Virus record (IMG/VR): IMGVR_UViG_3300031702_000041
Location: 1-27,266 of that record
Reading direction: 5' to 3' (one strand)
Source: a virus
DNA: 27,266 nucleotides
Shown here: positions 14,363 to 21,660 of the stretch, in pieces
Numbering within the stretch: the first letter of the stretch is position 1
Layout of the letters: the number at the start of each line of letters is the position of its first letter
Position numbers and translations under genes: made by a program
Notes under the pieces: generated by a model
Told to the model about the DNA's origin: nothing
Seen by the model: the letters and a program-made list of their open reading frames with translations, nothing else
The model's database searches: none

Positions 14363-16783
14363 TTATCTCCTTCTTGGTGACGCACTTGCGCCCTTGTTTG
14401 CTACTGCGTGTATAAAGCCTGGATCGGCTGCAACTAACTCCTTAAAGCTTCTTGCATCAACAGCATTAATATTATATGTAACTGCACCGCTGCCTAAATT
14501 AGGTGTTACATTTGCAGGACCACTTACTAGTTCAGGTCCATTTTCTCCAACAACACCAAAGCGTCCTGGAGGTATCATTCCGCCAGTTGCAAAAAAGCCG
14601 CCAAACATTCCGCCTGCTTGATTGCCAATTGTTCCTGTTCCGCCACCTAGTGCTGGTAGTTGGAATACACTTGCCATACTTTGTTGTATCTGTGCTCTAA
14701 GTAAATCTTCTAATAGACTTGCAACAAAGCTCTTAAATTCAAACTTACCAGTTTTAGCAAAGTTGACTATCATGTCTTCCATGCCCTTGGTTGTTTTAGC
14801 AAATACTTGTTCAGCACGTTTGGCTGCGTTAGTTGCATTGTCTTCGTATTCGTTAAACGCTTTCTTCCAACCTGATGCAAAAGTACGCTGTGTATTGTAT
14901 GATTGTGTAGCAAGTCCTTGCTGTGCCGTAATTGCTTCTTTTGTTGCTATTGTAATATTTTTTATTGCGGCATCGTAGTCTTTAGCTAACTCAGGGTTTA
15001 GTATCTTTGCATTTTCTAATTCTCTAACTGTATCGCGTAAGTCTCTGTTTAGAGTATGTTGAATTTCATCTATTTGACGTTCAAGCGGATCCATATTAAG
15101 TTGTGCAAATTCACGTTGTGCATCTTCTGTACTTGCACGTAGGGTACGTTGGAAGTCTAAACTTGTTGATGTCAAATCCATTAATGCTTCTTTTGATATG
15201 CCTAGATTTTCATTAACTACTTCTAATGCATTAAAGTACGCTTCTAAACTAATTGTGCCATTCATCATTGCTGATGTTAATTCTTCTGTTGCTCTTTTAT
15301 TAAATGCTAATTGGTCTGCTTGTGTCTGAGCACTTTCAGTTAAGTCCTTAAAGTATTCTGCAAACTTTTCATCGTTTGTTAATATTTTGTTGGCTTCATT
15401 AAGTTTAACAACTGCTCCTTCAGCAGCCTCTAACTCGTCTGTAACACCTTTAAGTAAGAATACAAAGTTTTCAACTTCGCCATTACTACGCTTGAATGCA
15501 AGATGTAACTGTTCCATAACAATTTGAGCATCTACAACACGTTGGTTAGCTTTTTCTAATGCTGTACGGTAATCTGTATCTACAAACTTCTGTGCTTGAT
15601 CAATAAATCTCTGATGAGGTGCAAGTACAGCCTTTAGTGCAGTTGCATGTGCAGATAATGCAGTGGTAGCCTTACCACTTAGTGGCCCGTCGCTTGGTCC
15701 GCCTTCATTAAGTTTATCAGTTTCGTCATTAAGGCCTTTAACACTTGCAGTAGCCTCATCAGTCATTTTATTAATAGATAATACTGCAACTCCTGCTGCC
15801 GCAATACCTGCCGCAACTTTAACTAAACCAATGCCAGTAACACCTTGTAATATAGTACCTGCAACTGCCGCTGCCTTAAATGCTGCCGCAAGTTTTAGAG
15901 CGGCTGCACCTAGTGTTATAATTCTAACTGCTACTGCACCTGCAAAGGCTGCGGCCATAACTGCTACTAGTATTTTAATATTATTAACTACAAGTGTAAT
16001 TGCCGTTCCTAGACCTTCACCAATTGATTTAATTAATGCTTTATTTTCGTCTATAAATGTTGTTATACTTCTAGTAGCTTCGCCTAGTGCTTCATTAAGT
16101 CCCGCTTGGCCAATTGCATCAAACGCATTGTCTACAGAATCTCCAAAGTTACTAAATGCTTGAGATAAACTGTTTGCTCTTGCCGCACTTGATCCGCCAA
16201 ACGTGTCTTTTAAGCCTTCTGATAATGCTGCCAATATACGGCCTGCGCCTTCAGCACTTTGACCTACTTTGGTTATTTCAAGTCTGCTTAACCCTAGTGT
16301 GTCTTTAAGAATAGTGAATACAGGGATACCTCTGTCTGCTAGTCTGTTTAAGTCTTCAAGACCTAATCCACCAGCAGTAGTTCTTGCAAACAAGTCTGTG
16401 ATTGCTTGTAATGCACCAACACTGTCTGCACTTACACTTGATACGTCAGCAAATAATTTCATTTGCTCTATAGTTGGATTTAATCCAGCGGCTTTTAATT
16501 TAACAACACTTTCAGTAAGGTTTTCTACGCTGAATACACTTTCAGCCGCAAACTTTTTAATTTGGTCAAATGCTTTAGCACCTGTTGCAGTATCTTTGTA
16601 TAGAATACCTAAAGTAATTCGTAAGTCTTCAAACCTTGCACTTGTTGCTGTAATAGAACTAATTGCAAATGCACTTGCAAGCGCCGCGCCTGCTGCCGCA
16701 ATAGTTCCTTTTAAACTAGTTAAACTGGATGATGCTCCAGATGTGTCAAGTACTAACTTATATCTGTCTATTGTTGTTGCCAT
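14363..16783 (-). CDS. Tail tape measure protein
   Basis: 806 residues. The N-terminal half is helical; a long Ala/Val/Ile-rich hydrophobic stretch spans about 260-336, and coiled-coil helices rich in Glu/Lys/Gln follow (about 370-690). The C-terminus FATGGMIPPGRFGVVGENGP, then ELVSGPANVTP and YNINAVDARSF, is the typical ending of lambda-type tape measures. It sets tail length; at about 1.5 angstrom per residue it predicts a tail near 120 nm. It follows the chaperone pair and gp10-like gene as expected. Confidence 0.9.
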   Translation of the reverse strand: MATTIDRYKLVLDTSGASSSLTSLKGTIAAAGAALASAFAISSITATSARFEDLRITLGILYKDTATGAKAFDQIKKFAAESVFSVENLTESVVKLKAAGLNPTIEQMKLFADVSSVSADSVGALQAITDLFARTTAGGLGLEDLNRLADRGIPVFTILKDTLGLSRLEITKVGQSAEGAGRILAALSEGLKDTFGGSSAARANSLSQAFSNFGDSVDNAFDAIGQAGLNEALGEATRSITTFIDENKALIKSIGEGLGTAITLVVNNIKILVAVMAAAFAGAVAVRIITLGAAALKLAAAFKAAAVAGTILQGVTGIGLVKVAAGIAAAGVAVLSINKMTDEATASVKGLNDETDKLNEGGPSDGPLSGKATTALSAHATALKAVLAPHQRFIDQAQKFVDTDYRTALEKANQRVVDAQIVMEQLHLAFKRSNGEVENFVFLLKGVTDELEAAEGAVVKLNEANKILTNDEKFAEYFKDLTESAQTQADQLAFNKRATEELTSAMMNGTISLEAYFNALEVVNENLGISKEALMDLTSTSLDFQRTLRASTEDAQREFAQLNMDPLERQIDEIQHTLNRDLRDTVRELENAKILNPELAKDYDAAIKNITIATKEAITAQQGLATQSYNTQRTFASGWKKAFNEYEDNATNAAKRAEQVFAKTTKGMEDMIVNFAKTGKFEFKSFVASLLEDLLRAQIQQSMASVFQLPALGGGTGTIGNQAGGMFGGFFATGGMIPPGRFGVVGENGPELVSGPANVTPNLGSGAVTYNINAVDARSFKELVAADPGFIHAVANKGASASPRRR

Positions 16784-16787
16784 GGGT

Positions 16788-17069
16788 TCACCTCAATATC
16801 TTGCTGACTTCATCTTTAAGAAAGTCAATTGTGGGCTCTGTCATGCCATCTTTTGCTTGTTTACTATATCCTGCGTTTAATCTATTAGCGTAATTGTAGT
16901 CTCCACTAATAGTGTCTTTATTGTTAAAGTTTGTATTGCGTTTAGCATTGCCTGATTTGATAGGTGTAACTTTCTTAAATTCGCCATACGCTTCTTTAGC
17001 AAGTCTACCAAAGTTTTTTTGAATCCTTTTCATTCGCGGATCAATTCTATTCGTCAACTTCTTTATCAT
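16788..17069 (-). CDS. HK97 gp10-like tail/neck protein
   Basis: 93 residues, very basic N-terminus (MIKKLTNRIDPRMKRIQKNF). The core TPIKSGNAKRNTNF and YNYANRLNAGYSKQAKDGMT matches the gp10-like family (T-P-x-x-S-G-x-A-x-x and YA-x-x-L-x-x-G-x-S-x-Q), tail-completion or head-tail joining proteins. Unusually, it sits between the chaperone and the tape measure rather than with the connectors. Its start overlaps the frameshifted chaperone frame by 23 bases, with GAGGG upstream. Confidence 0.65.
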   Translation of the reverse strand: MIKKLTNRIDPRMKRIQKNFGRLAKEAYGEFKKVTPIKSGNAKRNTNFNNKDTISGDYNYANRLNAGYSKQAKDGMTEPTIDFLKDEVSKILR

Positions 17070-17615
17070 TCTTGTGTGCCCTCGCTGTATTTAACATCTC
17101 TTGCATCTGGTCTTCAGTTAAGTTATCGCCGCTATTGCCTGTGTGACTATTACTTAAATAGTTTTCATATTGCAATGCAAAGTTTGCAATTTTAACGTCT
17201 ATTGTTGACCCGTCTCTAAGAACTTCAGTTGGCAACTTACCATAACGCTTGGCAACAAAGTCTAATGTTAACCAAGCGTATAATGCAGGTGTTAACTGGC
17301 TGAAGTCGGGGTCATTAAGTTTCCCAAGTGTGCTACCACCTTCTCAACAGTTTTAATTGTTAAGTCTAATGGTAAGACTTCTCCTTCTTTAAGTACTTGT
17401 TTACCCTTATCGTCAAGTACTAATTTGGCAACTACTTTAGCAATTTCGCCAAATTCTTGTTCACCTTCAAGTGACGCAAGACTCATAAATGTGTCCATGT
17501 TTTGTCTGTCGTAGACGTGGAATTCAACTGCTTCACCATAGGTGGCAATAATATCCTTATCGTCAATAGTAATTTTAATTAGTTTTGGTTTGCTTGCGAG
17601 TGCTTCTAGTTTCAT
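17047..17615 (-). CDS. Tail assembly chaperone, -1 frameshift product (gpGT-like)
   Basis: Predicted 189-residue fusion. Ribosomes read 99 codons from the ATG at 17615, slip back one base at GGGAAAC (17325-17319), and continue LNDPDFSQLTPALYAWLTLD for 90 residues to a stop at 17047. The extension has no proper start of its own (only a TTG at 17235) and would otherwise leave 56 bases of good coding sequence unused between frames. Lambda G/GT and many siphovirus chaperones use the same arrangement just upstream of the tape measure. The extension is expected to recruit tail tube protein. Confidence 0.8.
17292..17615 (-). CDS. Tail assembly chaperone, unshifted product (gpG-like)
   Basis: 107 residues (MKLEALASKPKLIKITIDDK). 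The protein would coat the tape measure during tail assembly. Reading without frameshift ends eight codons after the slippery site, at TAA 17294-17292. The start has AAGGA upstream. Size, position and the slippery heptamer support the assignment more than sequence does. Confidence 0.75.
   Translation of the reverse strand: MKLEALASKPKLIKITIDDKDIIATYGEAVEFHVYDRQNMDTFMSLASLEGEQEFGEIAKVVAKLVLDDKGKQVLKEGEVLPLDLTIKTVEKVVAHLGNLMTPTSAS
17319..17325 (-). promoter_or_regulatory. Programmed -1 frameshift site GGGAAAC
   Basis: Reads G GGA AAC in the frame of the 107-residue ORF, which is the X XXY YYZ form. Lambda uses GGGAAAG at the equivalent place. The -1 frame is open across the site and for 90 more codons. 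Confidence 0.8.
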
Positions 17616-17618
17616 CTG

Positions 17619-17792
17619 TTAATCCTTTTTTCTGTTAATCAAAGTGTTCGCAAGAACTAGAAGAAACTCTAGTCTGCTATTTGCTTTTGTTAAGTCACGC
17701 TGGGCGCAACTTAATTCGTTCTTTGCTTTTGCTGCCTCTGCAACAATGCTCAGATATATCTCTTGGTCTGTCTTTTTATCTATTGGGTCCAT
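17619..17792 (-). CDS. Small helical protein before chaperone genes (57 aa)
   Basis: 57 residues starting MDPIDKKTDQEIYLSIVAEA, then KAKNELSCAQRDLTKANSRL: a likely single long amphipathic helix or coiled coil with heptad-like spacing. AGGAAAG precedes the ATG, and the stop lies 3 bases before the chaperone start. It is the first gene after the late box at 17810-17817. Role unknown; a tail-assembly accessory is a reasonable guess from context. Confidence 0.6.
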   Translation of the reverse strand: MDPIDKKTDQEIYLSIVAEAAKAKNELSCAQRDLTKANSRLEFLLVLANTLINRKKD

Positions 17793-17809
17793 TAATCTTT
17801 CCTACATTG

Positions 17810-17817
17810 TATTTAGC
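17810..17817 (-). promoter_or_regulatory. T4-type late promoter box GCTAAATA
   Basis: GCTAAATACAATG on the minus strand. The predicted start (about 17804) leaves a leader of about 12 bases containing AGGAAAG before the ATG at 17792. It follows the terminator at 17827-17852, so it restarts transcription for the tail module. Confidence 0.6.
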
Positions 17818-17826
17818 ACATAGAAT

Positions 17827-17852
17827 AAAAGGGGGGCGCAAACCCCCCTTTT
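17827..17852. terminator. Strong symmetrical terminator
   Basis: A4G6 and C6T4 form a perfect 10-bp inverted repeat around a 6-base loop; both strands give a GC stem followed by T residues. On the minus strand it ends the scaffold-capsid-tail tube unit. The symmetry could also block opposing transcripts. Confidence 0.85.
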
Positions 17853-17875
17853 GTAGTGCCCTCACGCTCTACTTC

Positions 17876-18334
17876 TTAGCTTACGGTGTATTCGCCGTTC
17901 ACTGTGATAGTAACAGGAGATACCCAAACTGGGCTGTCTGCTGATACGCTTGGTGCTAAACCAGTAACAAATCCTGCACCAGACAACGTTTTATCACCAA
18001 TGTTGATGCTAAATGTTACTGCTGTTTTATCGTTACTTAGACCTAAAAGGCCTAATGTGTCTGCGGCACCAACTGATCCACCTGAATCACCAAAGAACAA
18101 CGTACCGTCAACAACCAAGTTAGTACTAATACTGTTGGTTGAAGTTGTAGCGATCTGTAGTTTTGCAGCCTGATCCAATTGTGTCCATGTAAACACATCG
18201 TTTGCACTGTTAATGGTCACGTCCTGGAGACCTGGTAATACTAAATTGCCTGAGACAGACGATGTTAGTGTTAAGATTGGTGGACTGGATGTTGCTCCTG
18301 TTGTTCCACCTGGACTAGTAATGTATGTAGCCAT
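17876..18334 (-). CDS. Major tail tube protein
   Basis: 152 residues (MATYITSPGGTTGATSSPPI), beta-rich and without cysteine, with a short final strand ending TITVNGEYTVS. It follows the tail terminator gene, precedes the terminator and chaperones, and has AAGGA upstream, the position of the tail tube gene in siphoviruses. No sheath gene accompanies it. The assignment depends on order, size and composition. Confidence 0.7.
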   Translation of the reverse strand: MATYITSPGGTTGATSSPPILTLTSSVSGNLVLPGLQDVTINSANDVFTWTQLDQAAKLQIATTSTNSISTNLVVDGTLFFGDSGGSVGAADTLGLLGLSNDKTAVTFSINIGDKTLSGAGFVTGLAPSVSADSPVWVSPVTITVNGEYTVS

Positions 18335-18347
18335 ATTGCTTTTTCCT

Positions 18348-18740
18348 TTATGTTAGCTTACTAAATGTATAGTCTATTTGCGTTACTAATAAGTCATTGA
18401 CGTAATCGCTTTGAACTTCAACAGCACGATTATTATATCCTGATGTTGTATTTACGTTCTTGCCTAATCTCAAACTTTGTATTAACGTTTCATAGTTTGC
18501 TGGTATTGTCTTCGCATCCGCAGTAAAGTAGATACTGACAGTTGTTGCTTCTGAGTGGATATCAAGTCCGTCTAGTGTTTGTATTAAAGGTTCCTCTGAA
18601 TACTGTTCTCTTTCAACATATATTCGTTTTGGATTCTTTATGTACATCATTAGTCCGGCTTCTTCTCTTGGCAGTTCATCACTTACAGTGAAGCTTCCCA
18701 AGCTAAGTGTTTTGATATAGTTTAGAATATCTTCTCTCAT
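18348..18740 (-). CDS. Tail terminator / tail completion protein
   Basis: 130 residues (MREDILNYIKTLSLGSFTVS) ending VQSDYVNDLLVTQIDYTFSK. Size, alpha/beta pattern and place between connector and tail tube agree with gpU-like tail terminators, which cap the tube and bind the head. It overlaps the connector stop by four bases (ATGA). Confidence 0.6.
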   Translation of the reverse strand: MREDILNYIKTLSLGSFTVSDELPREEAGLMMYIKNPKRIYVEREQYSEEPLIQTLDGLDIHSEATTVSIYFTADAKTIPANYETLIQSLRLGKNVNTTSGYNNRAVEVQSDYVNDLLVTQIDYTFSKLT

Positions 18741-19246
18741 CGCACCCTCTTCAAGTTAATGGCTCCTGGTGACTTCTCTGATGATACAATAGTACCGTCA
18801 TTATCAAAGTCATACCAGTCACCTGCACCTAGCAGTTCAGCCAGTAAGGCCTCTGCTTTAGTAGTGTAATATCCCATCTTCTGTCTTTCAGCGTCTTCTT
18901 CATTACCAAAGTCAGCAACCATGGGTAATATGAATTCACTTAGGGCAGTGTAAACGCACAAGTCTGTGAAGTCGTTTTGTCTTGCAACAATACGATCCAC
19001 ATCAAGTGCTGGAACATCAGCTACAGTGCGGTAGGTCTGACTACTAGATCTTGCGACATAGTAATCAGTCCACCAAGCACTTGAACGTATCTTAGATAGC
19101 ATACGTTCAGTAGCTCTAATTAAAGAAGTTTCTACAACATCGTCAGTAAGGCTTTCATTAGAATCAAATAGTCTTTGATCCCTTGCGATAACGTCATCAT
19201 ATTCAGCAAAGCTAATTACGGTTGAGTTTTCTGTTATAAAAGCCAT
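18737..19246 (-). CDS. Head-tail connector (adaptor) protein
   Basis: 169 residues. Helical N-terminal part with a conserved-looking LTDDVVETSLIRATERMLSK and a later DFTDLCVYTALSEFILPMVA, followed by a Tyr-rich segment. It sits right after the capsid gene, where head completion/adaptor proteins (gp6/gp15 type) lie. AAGGAGT precedes the ATG. Confidence 0.6.
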   Translation of the reverse strand: MAFITENSTVISFAEYDDVIARDQRLFDSNESLTDDVVETSLIRATERMLSKIRSSAWWTDYYVARSSSQTYRTVADVPALDVDRIVARQNDFTDLCVYTALSEFILPMVADFGNEEDAERQKMGYYTTKAEALLAELLGAGDWYDFDNDGTIVSSEKSPGAINLKRVR

Positions 19247-19259
19247 TCTATGTTACTCC

Positions 19260-20099
19260 TTAGGCTACTAAGTCAACGTTCATGATAAAACCATGTGCCG
19301 CTTGTAGCACACTTGCACCAGCAACGCCAGTTAGAACTACATCAGTAGCACGGCCGGCAGCTTGACGCTGTTCTTCCATAGTAATTGATCCACGCATTGC
19401 ATGTCCAATTGCAGAACCTGCAAATACAGCACAAGTAGCAACGCCGGTACTGGAATCATATGGAACCAAAGCAGATTCAATTATGCGGCATCCAGCAAGC
19501 TGACCAACAAAGTAGTTAGCAAGGATGTTGTCAGCAACTGAACCTGAAGCGGCATAGTTGTCTGAAGCAGTCAAGGACTTCTTGATTGCGTTGGCTGCTT
19601 TCGGGTGAATAACAGCGTAGAAAGGACCAGTTAGTTTGTTTCCTCTAAGATCAGCAACACGATCCATGATGTCGTCTTTACCAAAAGCGGCAAGTGCGAT
19701 AGCAGTAGTGGCTCCACCTAAGTTAGTAAATTCACCAAATGCTTGTGTGTCCATTGCTTCAGCAATAGCACGACCTGATTGGTCACCAAGTTGATTCATA
19801 ACATTGCCATAAGCACTGTCACGTAACATATCAGTTACTTTGTGGAATACAACGTGCTCACTCAAAGTGATTGAAGCAGAAGTTGTGTTAGTGTCAGCGG
19901 CTGTGGCTGCTGATTCGTCGCCAATTGTTTCAGCACTTACTGCTGACCATACTGGAACTTGTAGTACTTTACCAGCGTTTACTGGTGCATCAAATACAGT
20001 CATCATCTGACGTGCAACTGACTGTTCGTAAGCCGCAAACTGTGCCGCGGTTACTAGGGGTGCGAATAATTCGCTGTTTACCGATGTTGTGTTAGACAT
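19260..20099 (-). CDS. Major capsid protein (HK97 fold)
   Basis: 279 residues (MSNTTSVNSELFAPLVTAAQ). The E-loop-like region (about 40-85), a spine-like helix around 105-125, FYAVIHPKAANAIKKSL and the C-terminal SITMEEQRQAAGRATDVVLT agree with short HK97-fold capsid proteins without a prohead protease domain. The adjacent scaffold and strong ribosome site (AGGAGA) support it. It is in the unit started by the late box at 20850-20857 and ended at 17827-17852. Confidence 0.85.
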   Translation of the reverse strand: MSNTTSVNSELFAPLVTAAQFAAYEQSVARQMMTVFDAPVNAGKVLQVPVWSAVSAETIGDESAATAADTNTTSASITLSEHVVFHKVTDMLRDSAYGNVMNQLGDQSGRAIAEAMDTQAFGEFTNLGGATTAIALAAFGKDDIMDRVADLRGNKLTGPFYAVIHPKAANAIKKSLTASDNYAASGSVADNILANYFVGQLAGCRIIESALVPYDSSTGVATCAVFAGSAIGHAMRGSITMEEQRQAAGRATDVVLTGVAGASVLQAAHGFIMNVDLVA

Positions 20100-20124
20100 T
20101 TAAATATCTCCTAAGTTGTCTATT

Positions 20125-20805
20125 TTATAATTTGCCTTTGGCTCTTGCCTCAGCATATAGTTTTCTGTGGGCCGGGTTACTCATATCTAATTTAGAGACA
20201 TCAAAGCCATTACCTAGGTCACTTCCGTGACTGCTTTTAGTGTTGGCAGTTGCCGCAGTTGGTTGTACAAAGTGCGGATTGGAATCTAAGAATTCACGCA
20301 CAAGATCATCAACACCTAGAACACTTCCGTTATCTGTGTAACGTATTGCTCCTTTTGTATCAATGACTTCAACTTCACCGTCTTCATTAAGTCTTACATT
20401 TGAAGCTAATAACGCTTTAACTTGCTCTGGATTAACTGCACGATTATTTGCAGCCGAACTTAGCAATGGCGTATTAACTTTGTATTCCTTAATAACACTG
20501 TCTCGTTTTTGGATTTCAGCATCCTTTTTAGAAGCTAATTCTTTTAGAACAGTTTCAAATTCACCACGCTTTAATGCTTCCTCTTGCTTTAATTGTTCAG
20601 CTTGAGATTTCATATTGCGAAGTTCATCTACGTCACCTAGTTCTTCATATGGCTTTAATAGTTTTTTCTGAAGACTGCCTTTCATGCGAGCCATCATATT
20701 ATCTACTTCTTCCTGTGAATAAGATTTTGCTTCTATAGCCTGATTTTCAACTTCTAGAGTGTTCGCATCAGTCGCGCTTTCATTTACCAACGTATTTTCT
20801 GACAT
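20125..20805 (-). CDS. Capsid scaffold protein
   Basis: 226 residues, highly charged. A coiled coil spans about 28-108 (MMARMKGSLQKKLLKPYEEL, EQLKQEEALKRGEFETVLKE), followed by a small ordered part and a basic C-terminus (HRKLYAEARAKGKL) of the kind that binds the capsid protein. It lies directly before the capsid gene, has a strong GGGAGG site, and starts a new unit after the late box at 20850-20857. Confidence 0.8.
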   Translation of the reverse strand: MSENTLVNESATDANTLEVENQAIEAKSYSQEEVDNMMARMKGSLQKKLLKPYEELGDVDELRNMKSQAEQLKQEEALKRGEFETVLKELASKKDAEIQKRDSVIKEYKVNTPLLSSAANNRAVNPEQVKALLASNVRLNEDGEVEVIDTKGAIRYTDNGSVLGVDDLVREFLDSNPHFVQPTAATANTKSSHGSDLGNGFDVSKLDMSNPAHRKLYAEARAKGKL

Positions 20806-20849
20806 TGTAGCATCGCCTCCCTTTAAGAGTTTGTATTTTGTTATATTGT

Positions 20850-20857
20850 TATTTATA
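20850..20857 (-). promoter_or_regulatory. T4-type late promoter box TATAAATA
   Basis: Exact T4 late consensus TATAAATA on the minus strand in the 85-base gap before the scaffold gene; followed by ACAAT. Placing it directly ahead of scaffold and capsid fits a need for high late expression. Confidence 0.65.
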
Positions 20858-20890
20858 TAAGTTGTCTAAATTTTGGTTTAAACACGGTAC

Positions 20891-20953
20891 TTACTTCTTC
20901 TTTGTGCCTTTACCTCTACCTTTACCTTTAGGTTTCTTTTTTCCATAAGCCAT
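20891..20953 (-). CDS. 20-aa lysine-rich peptide
   Basis: ATG overlaps the stop of the head-morphogenesis gene (TAATG) and opens MAYGKKKPKGKGRGKGTKKK, with 10 basic residues in 20. The composition is like DNA-condensing peptides. It lies between the head-morphogenesis and scaffold genes, so packaging into the head with DNA is a plausible inference. Stop/start overlap supports coupled translation; being so short, it could still be chance. Confidence 0.5.
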   Translation of the reverse strand: MAYGKKKPKGKGRGKGTKKK

Positions 20954-21660
20954 TATACTGTTTCCTTTACTGGTACAAATATATGACGACAGTTGTATCC
21001 ACCACGGACTACAAACGGTGAGCCAGGTGCTTTACCACCCCAACTTCCACGCCATATTCTATTAATTTCTTTGACAGTCATTACTTGCCCATCGTGACTG
21101 CTACAGAAGCTTCTTGATGTCTTTATCAATCCACCTACATAACGATACTTGTCAATACCGGCAATGCTACCCCTAAGGATAGTTACTGCTCCATCAAAGT
21201 TTCTTACAATAGTGTTAAAGGTATTAGTAATAGTTTTAATACTTTTACTCACTATGGCCCGGAGGTCCTTAAGGATTACACCTATGGCGGCACCTGTAAG
21301 GCCTCCAAGCACAACACTATTAATAACAGTGTTCTGCTGAGTCTCTAGTGTCTTTTGCACATTGAATAATGTTTCTTGCATTATACTTTCAGTGTCTAGA
21401 CTTGTTATGCTAGAGTCAATGACATCAGCGTTCATTAGAATGTTGCTTGCATATATTTCATTAAGCAACTCTCTCTGATTTGCAACGTATGCACGAATAG
21501 GAGCAAACAATGCTAACACTTGCGTCCTTGAAGGGTTAGCTCCAAGAAATGCAAGTTCAGTAACTAGGCTAGTAAACAGTGGACGCAATCCTTTACCAAA
21601 CCTAGTACTAAGTTTATCTATTAGTGCATCGTGTGCATTTATCTGCGATTCAGTTGCCAT
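20953..21660 (-). CDS. Head morphogenesis (minor head) protein
   Basis: 235 residues. The N-terminal two thirds are helical. The C-terminal part SRSFCSSHDGQVMTVKEINR, then GGKAPGSPFVVRGGYNCRHI and FVPV, is the hallmark of Mu gpF / SPP1 gp7-like minor head proteins (paired Cys and the GG-x-x-C-R-H motif). It follows the portal gene with a one-base TAATG overlap. Such proteins enter the prohead in a few copies and help portal or DNA handling. Confidence 0.75.
   Translation of the reverse strand: MATESQINAHDALIDKLSTRFGKGLRPLFTSLVTELAFLGANPSRTQVLALFAPIRAYVANQRELLNEIYASNILMNADVIDSSITSLDTESIMQETLFNVQKTLETQQNTVINSVVLGGLTGAAIGVILKDLRAIVSKSIKTITNTFNTIVRNFDGAVTILRGSIAGIDKYRYVGGLIKTSRSFCSSHDGQVMTVKEINRIWRGSWGGKAPGSPFVVRGGYNCRHIFVPVKETV

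Noticed and set aside
15663-16880. Long plus-strand ORFs (166 and 203 codons)
   Set aside because: Both are antisense to the tape measure gene, rich in Ala/Leu/Val as expected from its reverse frame, and have no start signals.
17047-17235. Separate 62-codon gene starting at TTG
   Set aside because: No ribosome site; better explained as the -1 frameshift extension of the chaperone gene, whose frame is open well upstream of this TTG.
17090-18455. Further TAAATAC-like strings (near 17090, 18450 and 11171)
   Set aside because: They lie inside coding sequence away from any gene start, so I did not count them as late promoters.
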